Assembly: GCF_016863175.1 (NCBI RefSeq)
Contig: NZ_BOOJ01000009.1
Span: forward strand, 51,691-115,690
DNA: 64,000 nt
Source: Paraplanobispora siamensis
GTDB lineage: Bacteria; Actinomycetota; Actinomycetes; Streptosporangiales; Streptosporangiaceae
Direction: 5' to 3'
Shown here: in pieces, positions 55,185 through 63,946 of the stretch
How the letters are laid out: every line of letters starts with the position of its first letter
Numbering within the stretch: the stretch's first letter is position 1
Position numbers and translations under genes: made by a program
The notes under the pieces: model-generated
What the model was told of the DNA's origin: nothing
Seen by the model: the letters and a program-made list of their open reading frames with translations, nothing else
Databases searched by the model: none

Positions 55185-56246
55185 ATGCAGGCAACCGTCA
55201 CCGTCACTCCGGCGCAGCTGCCGGGCGTGCTCCTGCACGTCGCCGTCGTGCGCCCGGTGTTCCTGTGGGGGGCGCCGGGCATCGGCAAGAGCTCGCTCGT
55301 GCGCGACTTCGCCGACTCGCTCGGCCTGGAGTGCGTGACGCTGCTGGGCACCCAGCTCGCCCCCGAGGACCTCATCGGCGTGCCGGAGCTGGTCGGCGGG
55401 CGCAGCCGGTTCGCCCCGCCGGAGACGATCGCGCGGGACGAGCCGTACTGCCTGTTCCTCGACGAGCTCAACGCCTCGGCGCCCGAGGTGCAGAAGGCGT
55501 TCTACTCGCTCATCCTGGACCGCCGCATCGGCGCCTACGAGCTCCCGGCGGGATCGGTCGTGATCGGCGCGGGCAACCGCGCCACCGACAACGCGCTGGC
55601 CAGGCCGATGGCCTCGGCGCTGATCAACCGCCTGGTCCACGTGCACCTGCGGGCCTCGGCCACCGACTGGCTGACCTGGGCCACCGGCAACGGCATCCAC
55701 CCGTGGATCGTCGAGTACCTCGTGCAGCGCCCGGACCACCTGTGGAGCGCCCCGCCCAAGACCGAGGAGCCGTTCTCCTCCCCGCGCGCCTGGCACATGC
55801 TCTCCGACGTCATGCACTCCTACGGTGACGACGTCGACGACGAGACCCTCGCCATGCTGGCCCTCGGCACCCTCACCGCCGCCCACGCCTCGGCCTTCCG
55901 CGCCTACGTCAAGACCGTCCGGCACGCCTACGACCTCGACGCCGTGATCAAGGGCGAGGCGCCCTGGCCGCGCGCCCCCGAGGACCGCGACCTGCTGTAC
56001 TTCCTGGCCGAGACCTTCCGCGCCCGCCTGATGAAGGAGCTGCCGGCCGACAAGCGCGGCGCCTCCTCCCGGGGCCGCGACCTCGCCTTCCGGGCCAAGA
56101 CGCTGCTGGTCGAGCTGGCCGAGATCTCCCTGGAGTGCGCGCAGCTCGTCATCGCCAACGACGCCGACGGGGCTCCGGCCCTGCCGACCTGGTTCCTCGT
56201 CGAGGTGGGCCGCGACCTGCCCCGGCTGATCGCGGCGCGCACGTGA
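55185..56246 (+). CDS. MoxR-type AAA+ ATPase
   Basis: A 353-residue AAA+ protein. Walker A GAPGIGKSS is at about 29-37, Walker B YCLFLDELNA at about 88-97, sensor 1 VVIGAGNRATD at about 126-135, and an Arg-finger-like ALINR at about 145-149. It belongs to the MoxR/bacterial-dynein-like group that works with metallopeptidase or vWA partners. The next gene starts within its stop codon (TGATG), so the two proteins are made together, probably as a complex that remodels a target. The target is unknown. Confidence 0.9.
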   Translation: MQATVTVTPAQLPGVLLHVAVVRPVFLWGAPGIGKSSLVRDFADSLGLECVTLLGTQLAPEDLIGVPELVGGRSRFAPPETIARDEPYCLFLDELNASAPEVQKAFYSLILDRRIGAYELPAGSVVIGAGNRATDNALARPMASALINRLVHVHLRASATDWLTWATGNGIHPWIVEYLVQRPDHLWSAPPKTEEPFSSPRAWHMLSDVMHSYGDDVDDETLAMLALGTLTAAHASAFRAYVKTVRHAYDLDAVIKGEAPWPRAPEDRDLLYFLAETFRARLMKELPADKRGASSRGRDLAFRAKTLLVELAEISLECAQLVIANDADGAPALPTWFLVEVGRDLPRLIAART

Positions 56247-58057
56247 TGGCCCGGCAGAAGGCCAAGGTCGATCCCTGGCGCGAGAAGGTGGAGCAGGGCT
56301 GGCGGCTCGTCGACCGCCACCCGCTCTTCCGCGCGTACAGCGCCTGTCTCCACGTCGCCGAGGATCGCGAACTCTCCGCGGACACCTGGGCCGTGGTCTT
56401 CGCCGACGGCCGGGTCCGCCACCATCCCGGGCGCCGGGCCGAGCCCGAGGAGTGGGCGTGGGTCTTCGCCCATCTCCTGCTCCACCTCGGCTTCGGCCAC
56501 GCCGACCCGCGTTCCGCCTTCCCCGGCGACATCGGAGAGAAGATCGACGACCGCTGGGTCACCAGCCACCTCCCCGACCCCGCCTACCGCGCCGCCTGCT
56601 GCCTGGCCGTCGACCGCTTCCTGCGCACCCTCAAGATCGGCCGCTGTCCCGAGCCGCTCCCCGCCGAGCTGCCTCCCGAGGACGAGACCACCCTGTCGGA
56701 GCGGTGGCGCCGTCTCGGCCTGCCGCCCAGGTTCACCCCGCCCGGCCCGCCCGACTTCGTGATCGGTGACGAGGAGACGGCCAAGAACATGGACTACCAG
56801 GAGGACTTCGCAATCGGTGTCGCCGACACGGCCACCGCCGCGCTGGACCTCGCGGGCGCGCCGCGCTCCACGGCGGACCGGCACGTCGCGGGGCCGTGGG
56901 ACCACGCGCTGCGCTGGTTCATCTCCTCCTACCCGCTGCTGGGCGCCCTGGCCGCGGGCATGAAGATCGTCGCGGACGCGGAGCTCGCCAGGGGCTGGGA
57001 CGTCTCCATCGCGGCCGTCAGCGCCGAGGCCGCCGAGATCTACGTCAACCCCCTGGTGCGCATGTCGGCCGAGGAGTGGCGCTTCATCCTGGCCCACGAG
57101 ATGCTGCACGCCGCGCTCCGGCACGGCGAGCGCGTCGGCGGGCGCGACCCGTACCTGTGGAACGTCGCCGCCGACTACGTGATCAACGGCTGGCTGGTGG
57201 AGATGGCCGTCGGCGTGATGCCCGAGGGCCTGCTGTACGACCAGTCGCTCGCGGGGCTGTCCACCGAGGCCGTCTACGACCGGATCGCCACCGACCTGCG
57301 CCGCCTGCGCAAGCTCGCCACCCTGCGCGGGCGCGGGCTCGGCGACGTGCTCGACCGCCCGATCCCGAGGTCCGGCGCGCCGGGCCGCTACGTCGACCTC
57401 GACGACTACTACCGCAACGCGCTGTCGACCGGGCTCGCCTACCACCAGAGCAGCGGGCGCGGCCTGCTGCCCGCCGGGCTGGAGCAGGAGATCCGCGCGC
57501 TGGACCAGCCCCCGCTGCCCTGGGACGCCGCCCTGGCCCGCTGGTTCGACGAGCACGTCCCCGCGGTGGAGCGGCGCCGTTCCTACGCCCGCGCCTCCCG
57601 CCGCCAGGCCGCGACGCCGGACATCCCGCGTCCCGGCCGGGTCCGCCCGGAGGAGCTGGTACGGCGGGCGACGTTCGGCGTCGTGCTGGACACCTCCGGC
57701 TCGATGGACACCTCCCTGCTGGGCAAGGCGCTGGGCGCGATCGCCTCCTACGCCGTCGCCCGCGACGTCCCCCGGGCCCGGGTGGTGTTCTGCGACGCGG
57801 CCGCCTACGACGCCGGATACCTGCCGGTGGAGGAGATCGCCAGCCGGGTCCGGGTGCGCGGCAGGGGCGGCACCGTCCTGCAGCCCGGGATCGACCTGCT
57901 GGAACGGGCCGACGACTTTCCCCGGGAGGGGCCCATCCTGGTGATCACCGACGGGTGGTGCGACGTGGTGCGCGTCCGCCGGGAGCACGCGTTCCTGATC
58001 CCGGCGGGAGGGCGGCTCCCCTTCACGCCCAGGGGGCCGGTCTTCCGCATGAAGTGA
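56246..58057 (+). CDS. DUF2201-type putative metallopeptidase with vWA-like C-terminal domain
   Basis: A 603-residue cytoplasmic protein coupled to the MoxR ATPase gene by a TGATG overlap. A metallopeptidase module centred on ILAHEMLHAALRH (HEMLH at about 284-288) is followed by DPYLWNVAADYVINGWL. A vWA-like domain begins near 475, with MIDAS residues in LDTSGSM (about 481-487) and a later ITDGWCD. The N-terminal part repeats the module in degenerate form: EEWAWVFAHLLLHLGFGH (about 69-85) lacks the catalytic Glu but keeps the three His. Such ATPase-plus-vWA pairs act in metal insertion or complex remodelling. The role here is unknown. Confidence 0.85.
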   Translation: MARQKAKVDPWREKVEQGWRLVDRHPLFRAYSACLHVAEDRELSADTWAVVFADGRVRHHPGRRAEPEEWAWVFAHLLLHLGFGHADPRSAFPGDIGEKIDDRWVTSHLPDPAYRAACCLAVDRFLRTLKIGRCPEPLPAELPPEDETTLSERWRRLGLPPRFTPPGPPDFVIGDEETAKNMDYQEDFAIGVADTATAALDLAGAPRSTADRHVAGPWDHALRWFISSYPLLGALAAGMKIVADAELARGWDVSIAAVSAEAAEIYVNPLVRMSAEEWRFILAHEMLHAALRHGERVGGRDPYLWNVAADYVINGWLVEMAVGVMPEGLLYDQSLAGLSTEAVYDRIATDLRRLRKLATLRGRGLGDVLDRPIPRSGAPGRYVDLDDYYRNALSTGLAYHQSSGRGLLPAGLEQEIRALDQPPLPWDAALARWFDEHVPAVERRRSYARASRRQAATPDIPRPGRVRPEELVRRATFGVVLDTSGSMDTSLLGKALGAIASYAVARDVPRARVVFCDAAAYDAGYLPVEEIASRVRVRGRGGTVLQPGIDLLERADDFPREGPILVITDGWCDVVRVRREHAFLIPAGGRLPFTPRGPVFRMK

Positions 58058-58127
58058 GCAGGGACCGCGTCCAGGGCGCGGAAGGGTCAGGACCTCCCGG
58101 CGGTGGGCTGCTAGGTTCCGAAATGTG

Positions 58128-58976
58128 ATGAAAAAAGTGGAAGTCCTGCGCTACACCGCCTTCACTCATGACCCCGAGGGGGGCAACCCCGCCGGGGTCG
58201 TCCTGGACGCCGCCGGGATGTCCGACGCCGACATGCTCGCCGTCGCCGCCGAGGTCGGTTACTCCGAGACGGCCTTCCTGACGTCGCAGGACACCGCGGC
58301 CCGAGCCTTCCGGGTCCGCTACTTCGCCCCCTCGGCGGAGGTGGACTTCTGCGGGCACGCCACGATCGCCACGGCCGTGGTCCTGGCGGAGCGGATGGGG
58401 GTGGGGCGGCTGACCTTCACCACCAACGCGGGCGAGATCGTCGTGGACACCGAGGTCGACGGTGACACGCTGCGTGCCACGCTCACCAGCGTGCCCACGC
58501 GTTCGGCCCCCATGGAGGAGGACGCGCTGGACGAGACGCTCACCGCGCTCGGCTGGTCCCGTGACGATCTCGACAAGGAGTTCCCGCCGCACGTCGCGTT
58601 CGCCGGGAACGACCACCCCATGATCGCCGTCGCGACCCGGGCGAGGCTGGCGGACCTGCACTACGACTTCGACGCGCTGAAGTCGGTGATGACCCGCCGC
58701 GGCTGGACGACGGTGAACCTGTTCTGGCGTGAGCACGACGGGCGCTACCACTCGCGGAACCCGTTCCCGCCCGGCGGGGTGGTCGAGGACCCGGCGACGG
58801 GTTCGGCGGCCGCGGCGTTCGGCGGTTACCTGCGGGCGCTGGGCTCGGACGTGCGGGAGTTCACGATCATCCAGGGCGTGGACATGGGACGGCCGAGCGA
58901 GCTGAAGGGATCGATCGCCGAGGCGGACGGGCGGACCCGGGTCGGCGGCGGGGCCGTGGCGATGACGAGGCCGTGA
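58128..58976 (+). CDS. PhzF-family isomerase-like protein
   Basis: A 282-residue protein of the PhzF/diaminopimelate-epimerase fold. The N-terminal FTHDPEGGNPAGVVLDAAG carries the conserved GNPAG motif, and YSETAFL, EVDFCGHATIATA and the C-terminal EDPATGSAAAAFGGYL segments are typical. ATG 58128 (or GTG 58125) lacks a clear ribosome site. PhzF proteins usually catalyse isomerisation in secondary or amino-acid metabolism, but there are no phenazine genes here, so the reaction is unknown. A 19-bp repeat spans its stop codon. Confidence 0.88.
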   Translation: MKKVEVLRYTAFTHDPEGGNPAGVVLDAAGMSDADMLAVAAEVGYSETAFLTSQDTAARAFRVRYFAPSAEVDFCGHATIATAVVLAERMGVGRLTFTTNAGEIVVDTEVDGDTLRATLTSVPTRSAPMEEDALDETLTALGWSRDDLDKEFPPHVAFAGNDHPMIAVATRARLADLHYDFDALKSVMTRRGWTTVNLFWREHDGRYHSRNPFPPGGVVEDPATGSAAAAFGGYLRALGSDVREFTIIQGVDMGRPSELKGSIAEADGRTRVGGGAVAMTRP

Positions 58977-59023
58977 CTCTGATCGAGGGCGGCTCCGGTC
59001 GGGGGTGACTCTGATCGAGGGCG
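58973..59023 (+). repeat. 19-bp repeat spanning the PhzF stop codon
   Basis: GTGACTCTGATCGAGGGCG occurs at 58973-58991 and 59005-59023 (period 32). The stop TGA is in the first copy. Here the second TGA is out of frame. Confidence 0.95.
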
Positions 59024-59077
59024 CCGGTCCTGAGCGGGATCGCCGCCTCCGCTGAGGCGCCCGCCCCGGCCGGAGCC

Positions 59078-59106
59078 TTGACTTTCACCAAGCGCTTGCT
59101 CAAGAT
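59078..59106 (+). promoter_or_regulatory. Promoter with internal palindrome before the FadD17-like gene
   Basis: TTGACT (59078-59083) and CAAGAT (59101-59106) are 17 nt apart. The palindrome CAAGCGCTTG (59089-59098) fills the spacer. A start site about 7 nt after the -10 box would fall on the GTG at 59113, so the mRNA would be leaderless. Confidence 0.65.
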
Positions 59107-59112
59107 CCGGAT

Positions 59113-60750
59113 GTGGTGACATTCGCGGACCTGGTCCGGGCCCGGGCCGGTGACGAGCACGTGGGGTTGCTGTTCGAGGACGAGAGCTACACCTGGTCGC
59201 GGCTGGTCGGCGAGGCCGAGCGCCGGGCCGCCCTGGCGCTCGGCCTCCGCGAGCCGGGGCGGCCGTTCCACATCGGGGTGCTGCTGGAGAACGTGCCGGA
59301 GTACGTCCTGTGGATCTTCGCCGCGGCCCTGTCGGGAGCGGCGGTGGTCGGGATCAACCCGACCAGGCGGGGAGCGGAGCTTGCCGGGGACGTCCGCCAC
59401 ACCGACTGCCGCTTCATCGTGACCGACTCCACCGGGTACGGCCTGCTCGACGGCCTGGAGACCGGGGTCCCCCCGGAGCGCGTCCTGCGCGTGGACACCT
59501 CCGGCTACCGCACCCTCCTCGCCCGCCGTACCGGCGTGGAGTCGCCGGAGGTGGGGGCCGGGGATCCGTTGCTGCTGTTGTTCACGTCGGGGTCCACGGG
59601 GGCGCCGAAGGCCGTGGTCTGCGGGCAGGGGCGGCTGGCCGCGATCGCTGAGCGGGGCGGGCAGTTCGGGATCGGGCGGGACAGCGTGACCTATCTGGCG
59701 ATGCCGCTCTTCCACGGGAACGCGATCATGGCGAACCTGGCGATGGCCACCCGGGCCGGGGCGACGGTCGCGATGCGCAGGCGTTTCAGCGCCTCGGGAT
59801 TCCTGCCCGACGTGCGCCGCCACGGCGTCACCTACTTCAACTACGTCGGCCGCGCGCTCGCCTACATCCTCGCCACCCCCGAGCGTCCCGACGACGCCGA
59901 CAACCCCCTGCGGGCCGCGTTCGGCACCGAGGCCTCCGCGCGGGACATGGCCGAGTTCGGGCGCCGGTTCGGGGTCTCGATCATCGAGGGGTACGGCTCC
60001 TCCGAAGGCGTCGTCTCGATCAACAAGGTCCCCGGTACCCCGGCCGACGCGCTCGGCGTGCCGCCGGAGGGGATGGACGTCGCCGTGCACGATCCGGAGA
60101 CCGGCCGCGAGTGCCCGCGCGCCCGGTTCGGCGACGGCGGTGGGCTCCTCAACGGGCACGAGGCCATCGGTGAGATCGTCCGCCGGGACGCCGCCGCGTT
60201 CGAGGGGTACTACGCCAACCCCGAGGCCGACGCCCAGCGCCTGCGCGGCGGCTGGTACTGGAGCGGCGACCTCGGCTACCGCGACGCGGACGGCTACTTC
60301 TACTTCGCCGGCCGGGACGCCGACCGGCTCCGGGTGGACAGCGAGAACTTCGCCGCGGCCCCGGTCGAGCGCATCCTGTCCCGCTTCCCCGGGACCGTCA
60401 TGTGCGCGGTGTACGCCGTGCCCGACCCTCGCACCGGCGACCAGGTCATGGCCACCCTCGAACTCGACGGCCCCTTCGACCCGGCCGCCTTCACCGCCTT
60501 CCTGCGGGCCCAGCCCGACCTCGGCGGCAAGTGGGCGCCGGTGTTCGTACGGCTCACGGAGCGGATGCCGCTGACCGCCACCAACAAGGTGGACAAGAGA
60601 GGACTGCGGCAGGAGCGCTGGGAGTGCGCCGACCCGGTGTGGTGGAGCCCGTCCCGTGACATGACCTTCGTCCCGCTGACCGGGGAGGCGCGGGCCACCC
60701 TCCGCGAGCGGTTCGCCGAGTTCGGCCGCGGGCGTCTCCTGACCTCGTAG
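59113..60750 (+). CDS. fadD17: Acyl-CoA ligase, FadD17-like
   Basis: A 545-residue adenylate-forming enzyme. The P-loop is LLLFTSGSTGAPKAV, the adenylation motif is IIEGYGSSEGV, and GWYWSGDLGYRDADGYFYFAGRDADRLRVDSENF is the hinge region. The C-terminal Lys is in LTATNKVDKRGL. The N-terminal GINPTRRGAELAGDVRHTDC and mid FSASGFLPDVRRHGVTYFNYVG segments closely recall mycobacterial FadD17, linked to steroid side-chain degradation. A role in fatty acid or steroid activation is likely; no other steroid genes are in the window. GTG 59113 or 59116. Confidence 0.85.
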   Translation: MVTFADLVRARAGDEHVGLLFEDESYTWSRLVGEAERRAALALGLREPGRPFHIGVLLENVPEYVLWIFAAALSGAAVVGINPTRRGAELAGDVRHTDCRFIVTDSTGYGLLDGLETGVPPERVLRVDTSGYRTLLARRTGVESPEVGAGDPLLLLFTSGSTGAPKAVVCGQGRLAAIAERGGQFGIGRDSVTYLAMPLFHGNAIMANLAMATRAGATVAMRRRFSASGFLPDVRRHGVTYFNYVGRALAYILATPERPDDADNPLRAAFGTEASARDMAEFGRRFGVSIIEGYGSSEGVVSINKVPGTPADALGVPPEGMDVAVHDPETGRECPRARFGDGGGLLNGHEAIGEIVRRDAAAFEGYYANPEADAQRLRGGWYWSGDLGYRDADGYFYFAGRDADRLRVDSENFAAAPVERILSRFPGTVMCAVYAVPDPRTGDQVMATLELDGPFDPAAFTAFLRAQPDLGGKWAPVFVRLTERMPLTATNKVDKRGLRQERWECADPVWWSPSRDMTFVPLTGEARATLRERFAEFGRGRLLTS

Positions 60751-60843
60751 ACCGGCCCTCTCCCGCTTCACGGGGCGAGCCCTCCGCGCGGCCGTCCGAT
60801 TTCTGCAAGACACCGCCACGGTCCCGGCCGTACGGTCGTGACC

Positions 60844-61710
60844 ATGAAGATGCTGACCGCTGACGCGCTCGCCGCGGCCGAGCGCTACATGCTGCTCAAC
60901 GCCCGCCTGATCGACCGGTTGCGCTACGAGAGGCTGGTCGGCGGCGGATCCCCGGACCGGGTGCTGGCCGTACTGCGCGCCTACCAGAACGCCGACGGCG
61001 GGTTCGGCAACGCACTCGAACCCGACCTCCGCGGGCCGGGGAGCCAGCCGGAGCCGGTCGAGGTGGCGTTCTGGATCCTCGACGAGATGGACGCCTTCGA
61101 CGACCCGATGGTGCTCCGGGCCTGCGACTACCTGATGACGATCACCACCGCGGACGGGGGAGTGCCGTTCGTGACGCCGAGCGTCCGCGAGACCCCGCGG
61201 GCCCCCTGGTGGGAGACGCCCGACGACCCGCCCGGCCACCTGATCCCCACCGCCTCGATCGCCGGGCTCCTGCACAAGCACAAGATCAACCACCCCTGGC
61301 TGGGCCCGGCCACCGAGTTCACCTGGGCCGAGATCGAGAAGACGACCGAGTTCGAGACGTACACCGCGCGGGCGATCGTCAACTTCCTGGAGCGCGTCTC
61401 GGACCGGGACCGGGCCCACGAGCAGTTCGCACGGCTCCGCGAGGCGATCCTGGCCACCGTGGCCCTCGACCCGGACGCCCAGGGAGAGGCCCACTTCCCG
61501 CTCGACTTCGCGCCCGAGCCCGGTGAGCTGCCGCTCTTCTCCGACGAGATCCTGCAACGGCACCTCGACGCGCTGATCGACCAGCAGACCTCCGAGGGCG
61601 GGTGGGAGCCCAACTTCCCGATGTGGACGCCGGTCGTGCGGCACGAGTGGGGCGGCTTCCTCACGGTGGAACGGCTGAAGACCCTCAAGGCGTACGGCCG
61701 GCTGGTCTGA
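60844..61710 (+). CDS. Hypothetical protein with squalene-cyclase/prenyltransferase-like alpha-toroid repeats
   Basis: A 288-residue protein. Repeats of the QxxDGGFG type are visible (LRAYQNADGGFGNALEPDL, ITTADGGVPFV, QQTSEGGWEPNFPMW), as found in alpha/alpha-toroid folds. No DXDD cyclase acid or zinc-ligand set is seen, so it is probably not a terpene cyclase. No signal peptide. The start is either ATG 60844 or GTG 60838, both without a ribosome site. Function unknown. Confidence 0.7.
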   Translation: MKMLTADALAAAERYMLLNARLIDRLRYERLVGGGSPDRVLAVLRAYQNADGGFGNALEPDLRGPGSQPEPVEVAFWILDEMDAFDDPMVLRACDYLMTITTADGGVPFVTPSVRETPRAPWWETPDDPPGHLIPTASIAGLLHKHKINHPWLGPATEFTWAEIEKTTEFETYTARAIVNFLERVSDRDRAHEQFARLREAILATVALDPDAQGEAHFPLDFAPEPGELPLFSDEILQRHLDALIDQQTSEGGWEPNFPMWTPVVRHEWGGFLTVERLKTLKAYGRLV

Positions 61711-61753
61711 GGCCCGCGCCGATCGGGACCGGGACCGGGACTGGGACCGTGGG

Positions 61754-61774
61754 GCCCGCCTCGGGCGAGGCCCG
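61754..61774. terminator. Hairpin between convergent genes
   Basis: GCCTCG-GG-CGAGGC (61758-61771) within a GC-rich stretch separates the toroid-like gene from the AraC gene. Four GGGACC-like hexamers lie just before it (about 61725-61749). Confidence 0.5.
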
Positions 61775-61794
61775 CCCTCGCCCCCGCCCGGGCC

Positions 61795-62490
61795 CTACGG
61801 CCGGTCGAGGAACCGGCCCAGGGACACCCCGGCGAGCCGCCTCACCTCGTTGGACATGTGCGCCTGGTCGGCGTAACCACTGGCCAGGGCCACCTCGGCC
61901 AGCCTGAGACCGGTGCCGGCCAGCCGCAGCGCCCGCTGGAAGCGCACGACCCGCTGCAGCACCTTGGGACCGTATCCGAAGGCCCGCACGCACCGCCTGT
62001 GGAGCTGCCGCTCGCCCAGGCCGAGGTCCCAGGCGACCTCCCCGACGCTCCGCCCGGCCCGCAGCGCCTCCGCGATCGCGGGTGCGGCCGGGTCGGGGCC
62101 GGGCGCCGCGCGCAGCCGTACGGCCAGTGCCCTCTGCAGGGTCTCGGCGGTCATCCCGCCGGGAGGCTCGGCGTCGAGGGGGAGACCGGGCAGCCCGCCC
62201 AGCTCGGACAGCGGTACCCGCTGGTCGCGCAGGGCCTCCACCGGGACCCCGAACGCCTCGCCCACCGCGCCCGGCCGGAAGCGGACCCCGGCGTAGCGGT
62301 CACCGGGAGAGATGGACACCGACATCGGCCCGGTGTCGGGCCCGGCCACGTGCGGCCCGTCGGGGGCCCAGATCAGATCGACGCAACCGTCCGGGACGAC
62401 CAGCTGGGTCCTCGCGGTCGTCGCCTCGCTCGCCCACAGGCAGGCCACCCGCCCGGCCAGCGCCGGGTCCGGAGTCCACTCGCGGTACAC
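61795..62490 (-). CDS. AraC-family transcriptional regulator
   Basis: A 231-residue regulator. The N-terminal domain has VVPDGCVDLIWAPDG and YAGVRFRPGA, as in DUF6597-type sensors. The C-terminal AraC domain has two helix-turn-helix units: VGEVAWDLGLGERQLHRRCVRAFG and LRLAEVALASGYADQAHMSNEVRRLAG. GTG 62490 is the only candidate start. It neighbours a transporter-like gene, but a regulatory link is not shown. Confidence 0.9.
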   Translation of the reverse strand: MYREWTPDPALAGRVACLWASEATTARTQLVVPDGCVDLIWAPDGPHVAGPDTGPMSVSISPGDRYAGVRFRPGAVGEAFGVPVEALRDQRVPLSELGGLPGLPLDAEPPGGMTAETLQRALAVRLRAAPGPDPAAPAIAEALRAGRSVGEVAWDLGLGERQLHRRCVRAFGYGPKVLQRVVRFQRALRLAGTGLRLAEVALASGYADQAHMSNEVRRLAGVSLGRFLDRP

Positions 62491-62499
62491 GTCTTCAGG

Positions 62500-62575
62500 T
62501 TACGGGGCGGGGCCGACAGACCGGCGCGGTCACGGGGCGGGGCCGACAGACCGGCGCGGTCACGGGGCGGGCCGG
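62500..62575. repeat. 30-bp tandem duplication giving tandem stop codons
   Basis: Two almost identical 30-bp units (62500-62529 and 62530-62559) and the first part of a third continue into the end of the AI-2E transporter gene. On the minus strand the gene stop TGA (62560-62562) is followed at exactly 30-bp steps by TGA and then TAA, all in frame. Confidence 0.97.
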
Positions 62576-63735
62576 ATGGCCGTGCTCGCCGCGTGGCCGG
62601 TCGAGTGGTCCGCCGCGTGGTCCGTCGCATGGTCTCCCGACGGCTGCCCGGCGTGTGCGCGGTCATCGGGCGTCTGCGATGTGTCGTTCCCGTTCCCGGG
62701 CGGGGCCTTGCCGGAGATGAGAGCCGCGGCCCATCCGGCGTTGGGATCGCTGTCGATCAGCAGTGCGCGGGTGAGCAGGCTGAGCGGGATGGCCAGGAGC
62801 GCGCCCAGCGGGCCGAGCACGAACGCCCACAGGATCAGGGAGAGGAACGTCACGGTCGTGGACAGGCCGACCGCGTCGCCGAGGAACTTCGGCTGGATGA
62901 GCGACTGGACCACGAAGTTGATCAACATGTAGGCGCCGATCACCAGGATCATGCTCTTGACCCCGCCCTGCAGCAGGGCGAGCAGGGCCGGAGGCACGAG
63001 CCCGATGATGAAGCCGATGTTGGGGATGTAGTTGGTGATCAGCGCCAGCACGCCCCAGAGCAGGGGGAGGGGGACGCCGATCAGCCAGAGGGCGGCGGCG
63101 TCCAGTGCGGCGCAGACGACGCCGAAGACCGTGGAGACGACCAGATAGCGGCGGGTGTTGTGGGCGAAGGTGCTGAGCGCCTCGACCAGCTTCGGCCGGT
63201 GCCCGGTGCTCGAGGACAGGATCCGGGAGAAGGGCTCGGCGTCCAGGCACAGGGAGAGCACCAGGATGACGATCAGGACCAGCCCGGAGAACACGCCGAG
63301 CAGGCCCGAGGCGAAGCCCTGGAGAAGGGTGAAGATCTTGCCGGGATCGAACGACCTGATGGCCTGGTTGATCTGCTCGGTGCCGACCCCCAGTCCCGCC
63401 GCGAACTTCTGCGCCTCGGTGACGAGGACGCCGAACCGCGAGGAGTAGGTGGGTGCGAGTCCCGCCAGCTGGGCGACGGAGATGCTCAGGATCGCCAGCA
63501 TGCCCAGCAGGACGAGCATGACGATGGTGAGAGGGACCGCCACGGTCAGCCAGTACGGGGCGCCGTGCCGGCGGAGCACGCCTCTGACCGGGGCGACGGC
63601 GACGACGAGGACCAACGCGAGAACGAACGGACCGACGATCGAGCTCACTTCTCTGATCCCTGCCAGAGCGATCACTGCGCTCGCGGCGCAGACCAGCACG
63701 ATCAGGGCTCTGGGCACGGCTCTCTGATCATTCAT
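62560..63735 (-). CDS. AI-2E family transporter (PerM/YdiK-like)
   Basis: A 391-residue membrane protein with about eight hydrophobic helices and a large central loop, as in PerM/TqsA-like proteins. Diagnostic regions are GVLALITNYIPNIGFIIGLVPPALLALLQGG, QPKFLGDAVGLSTTVTFLSLILWAFVLGPLGALLAIPL and the C-terminal end of the domain near residue 340. The Asp/His/Ala-rich tail (HATDHAADHSTGHAAS) is low complexity. ATG 63735 follows GGTGG. The family includes AI-2 and Na+/H+ transporters; the substrate here is unknown. Confidence 0.88.
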   Translation of the reverse strand: MNDQRAVPRALIVLVCAASAVIALAGIREVSSIVGPFVLALVLVVAVAPVRGVLRRHGAPYWLTVAVPLTIVMLVLLGMLAILSISVAQLAGLAPTYSSRFGVLVTEAQKFAAGLGVGTEQINQAIRSFDPGKIFTLLQGFASGLLGVFSGLVLIVILVLSLCLDAEPFSRILSSSTGHRPKLVEALSTFAHNTRRYLVVSTVFGVVCAALDAAALWLIGVPLPLLWGVLALITNYIPNIGFIIGLVPPALLALLQGGVKSMILVIGAYMLINFVVQSLIQPKFLGDAVGLSTTVTFLSLILWAFVLGPLGALLAIPLSLLTRALLIDSDPNAGWAAALISGKAPPGNGNDTSQTPDDRAHAGQPSGDHATDHAADHSTGHAASTAIRPAP

Positions 63736-63917
63736 GATGGCCACCTACCCCGGGAAGAGGAGGGCGATCGTCTCCGGCGGGCCACCGATTTGACGCATCG
63801 GGTGCTCCTCCATAGAGTTCACAGGCCCGAGGAGGCCGATGGTGATCGCCAAGGCATCGGGCACTCCCTCTGATCACTCTTCCACACCGGGGCGGTCACG
63901 TCTCGGCGGAGTCGGGT

Positions 63918-63946
63918 TTGACAAGGACCTGATGGTTGAGTAAGCT
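63918..63946 (+). promoter_or_regulatory. Strong rRNA-type promoter near the right edge
   Basis: TTGACA (63918-63923) and TAAGCT (63941-63946), 17 nt apart, are followed by a GGGGTTGCCTCGGAGACGGG-type leader. The layout resembles rRNA operon promoters of actinomycetes. No gene follows within the window, which ends 54 nt later. The rest of 63736-63917 shows no feature. Confidence 0.5.

Noticed and set aside
58128..58976. Phenazine biosynthesis cluster
   Set aside because: Only a PhzF-fold protein is present. None of the other phz genes are nearby.
58867..61644. A 925-codon minus-strand frame opposite the acyl-CoA ligase
   Set aside because: No domain or typical start, and both plus-strand genes there are clearly real. 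It is a GC shadow.
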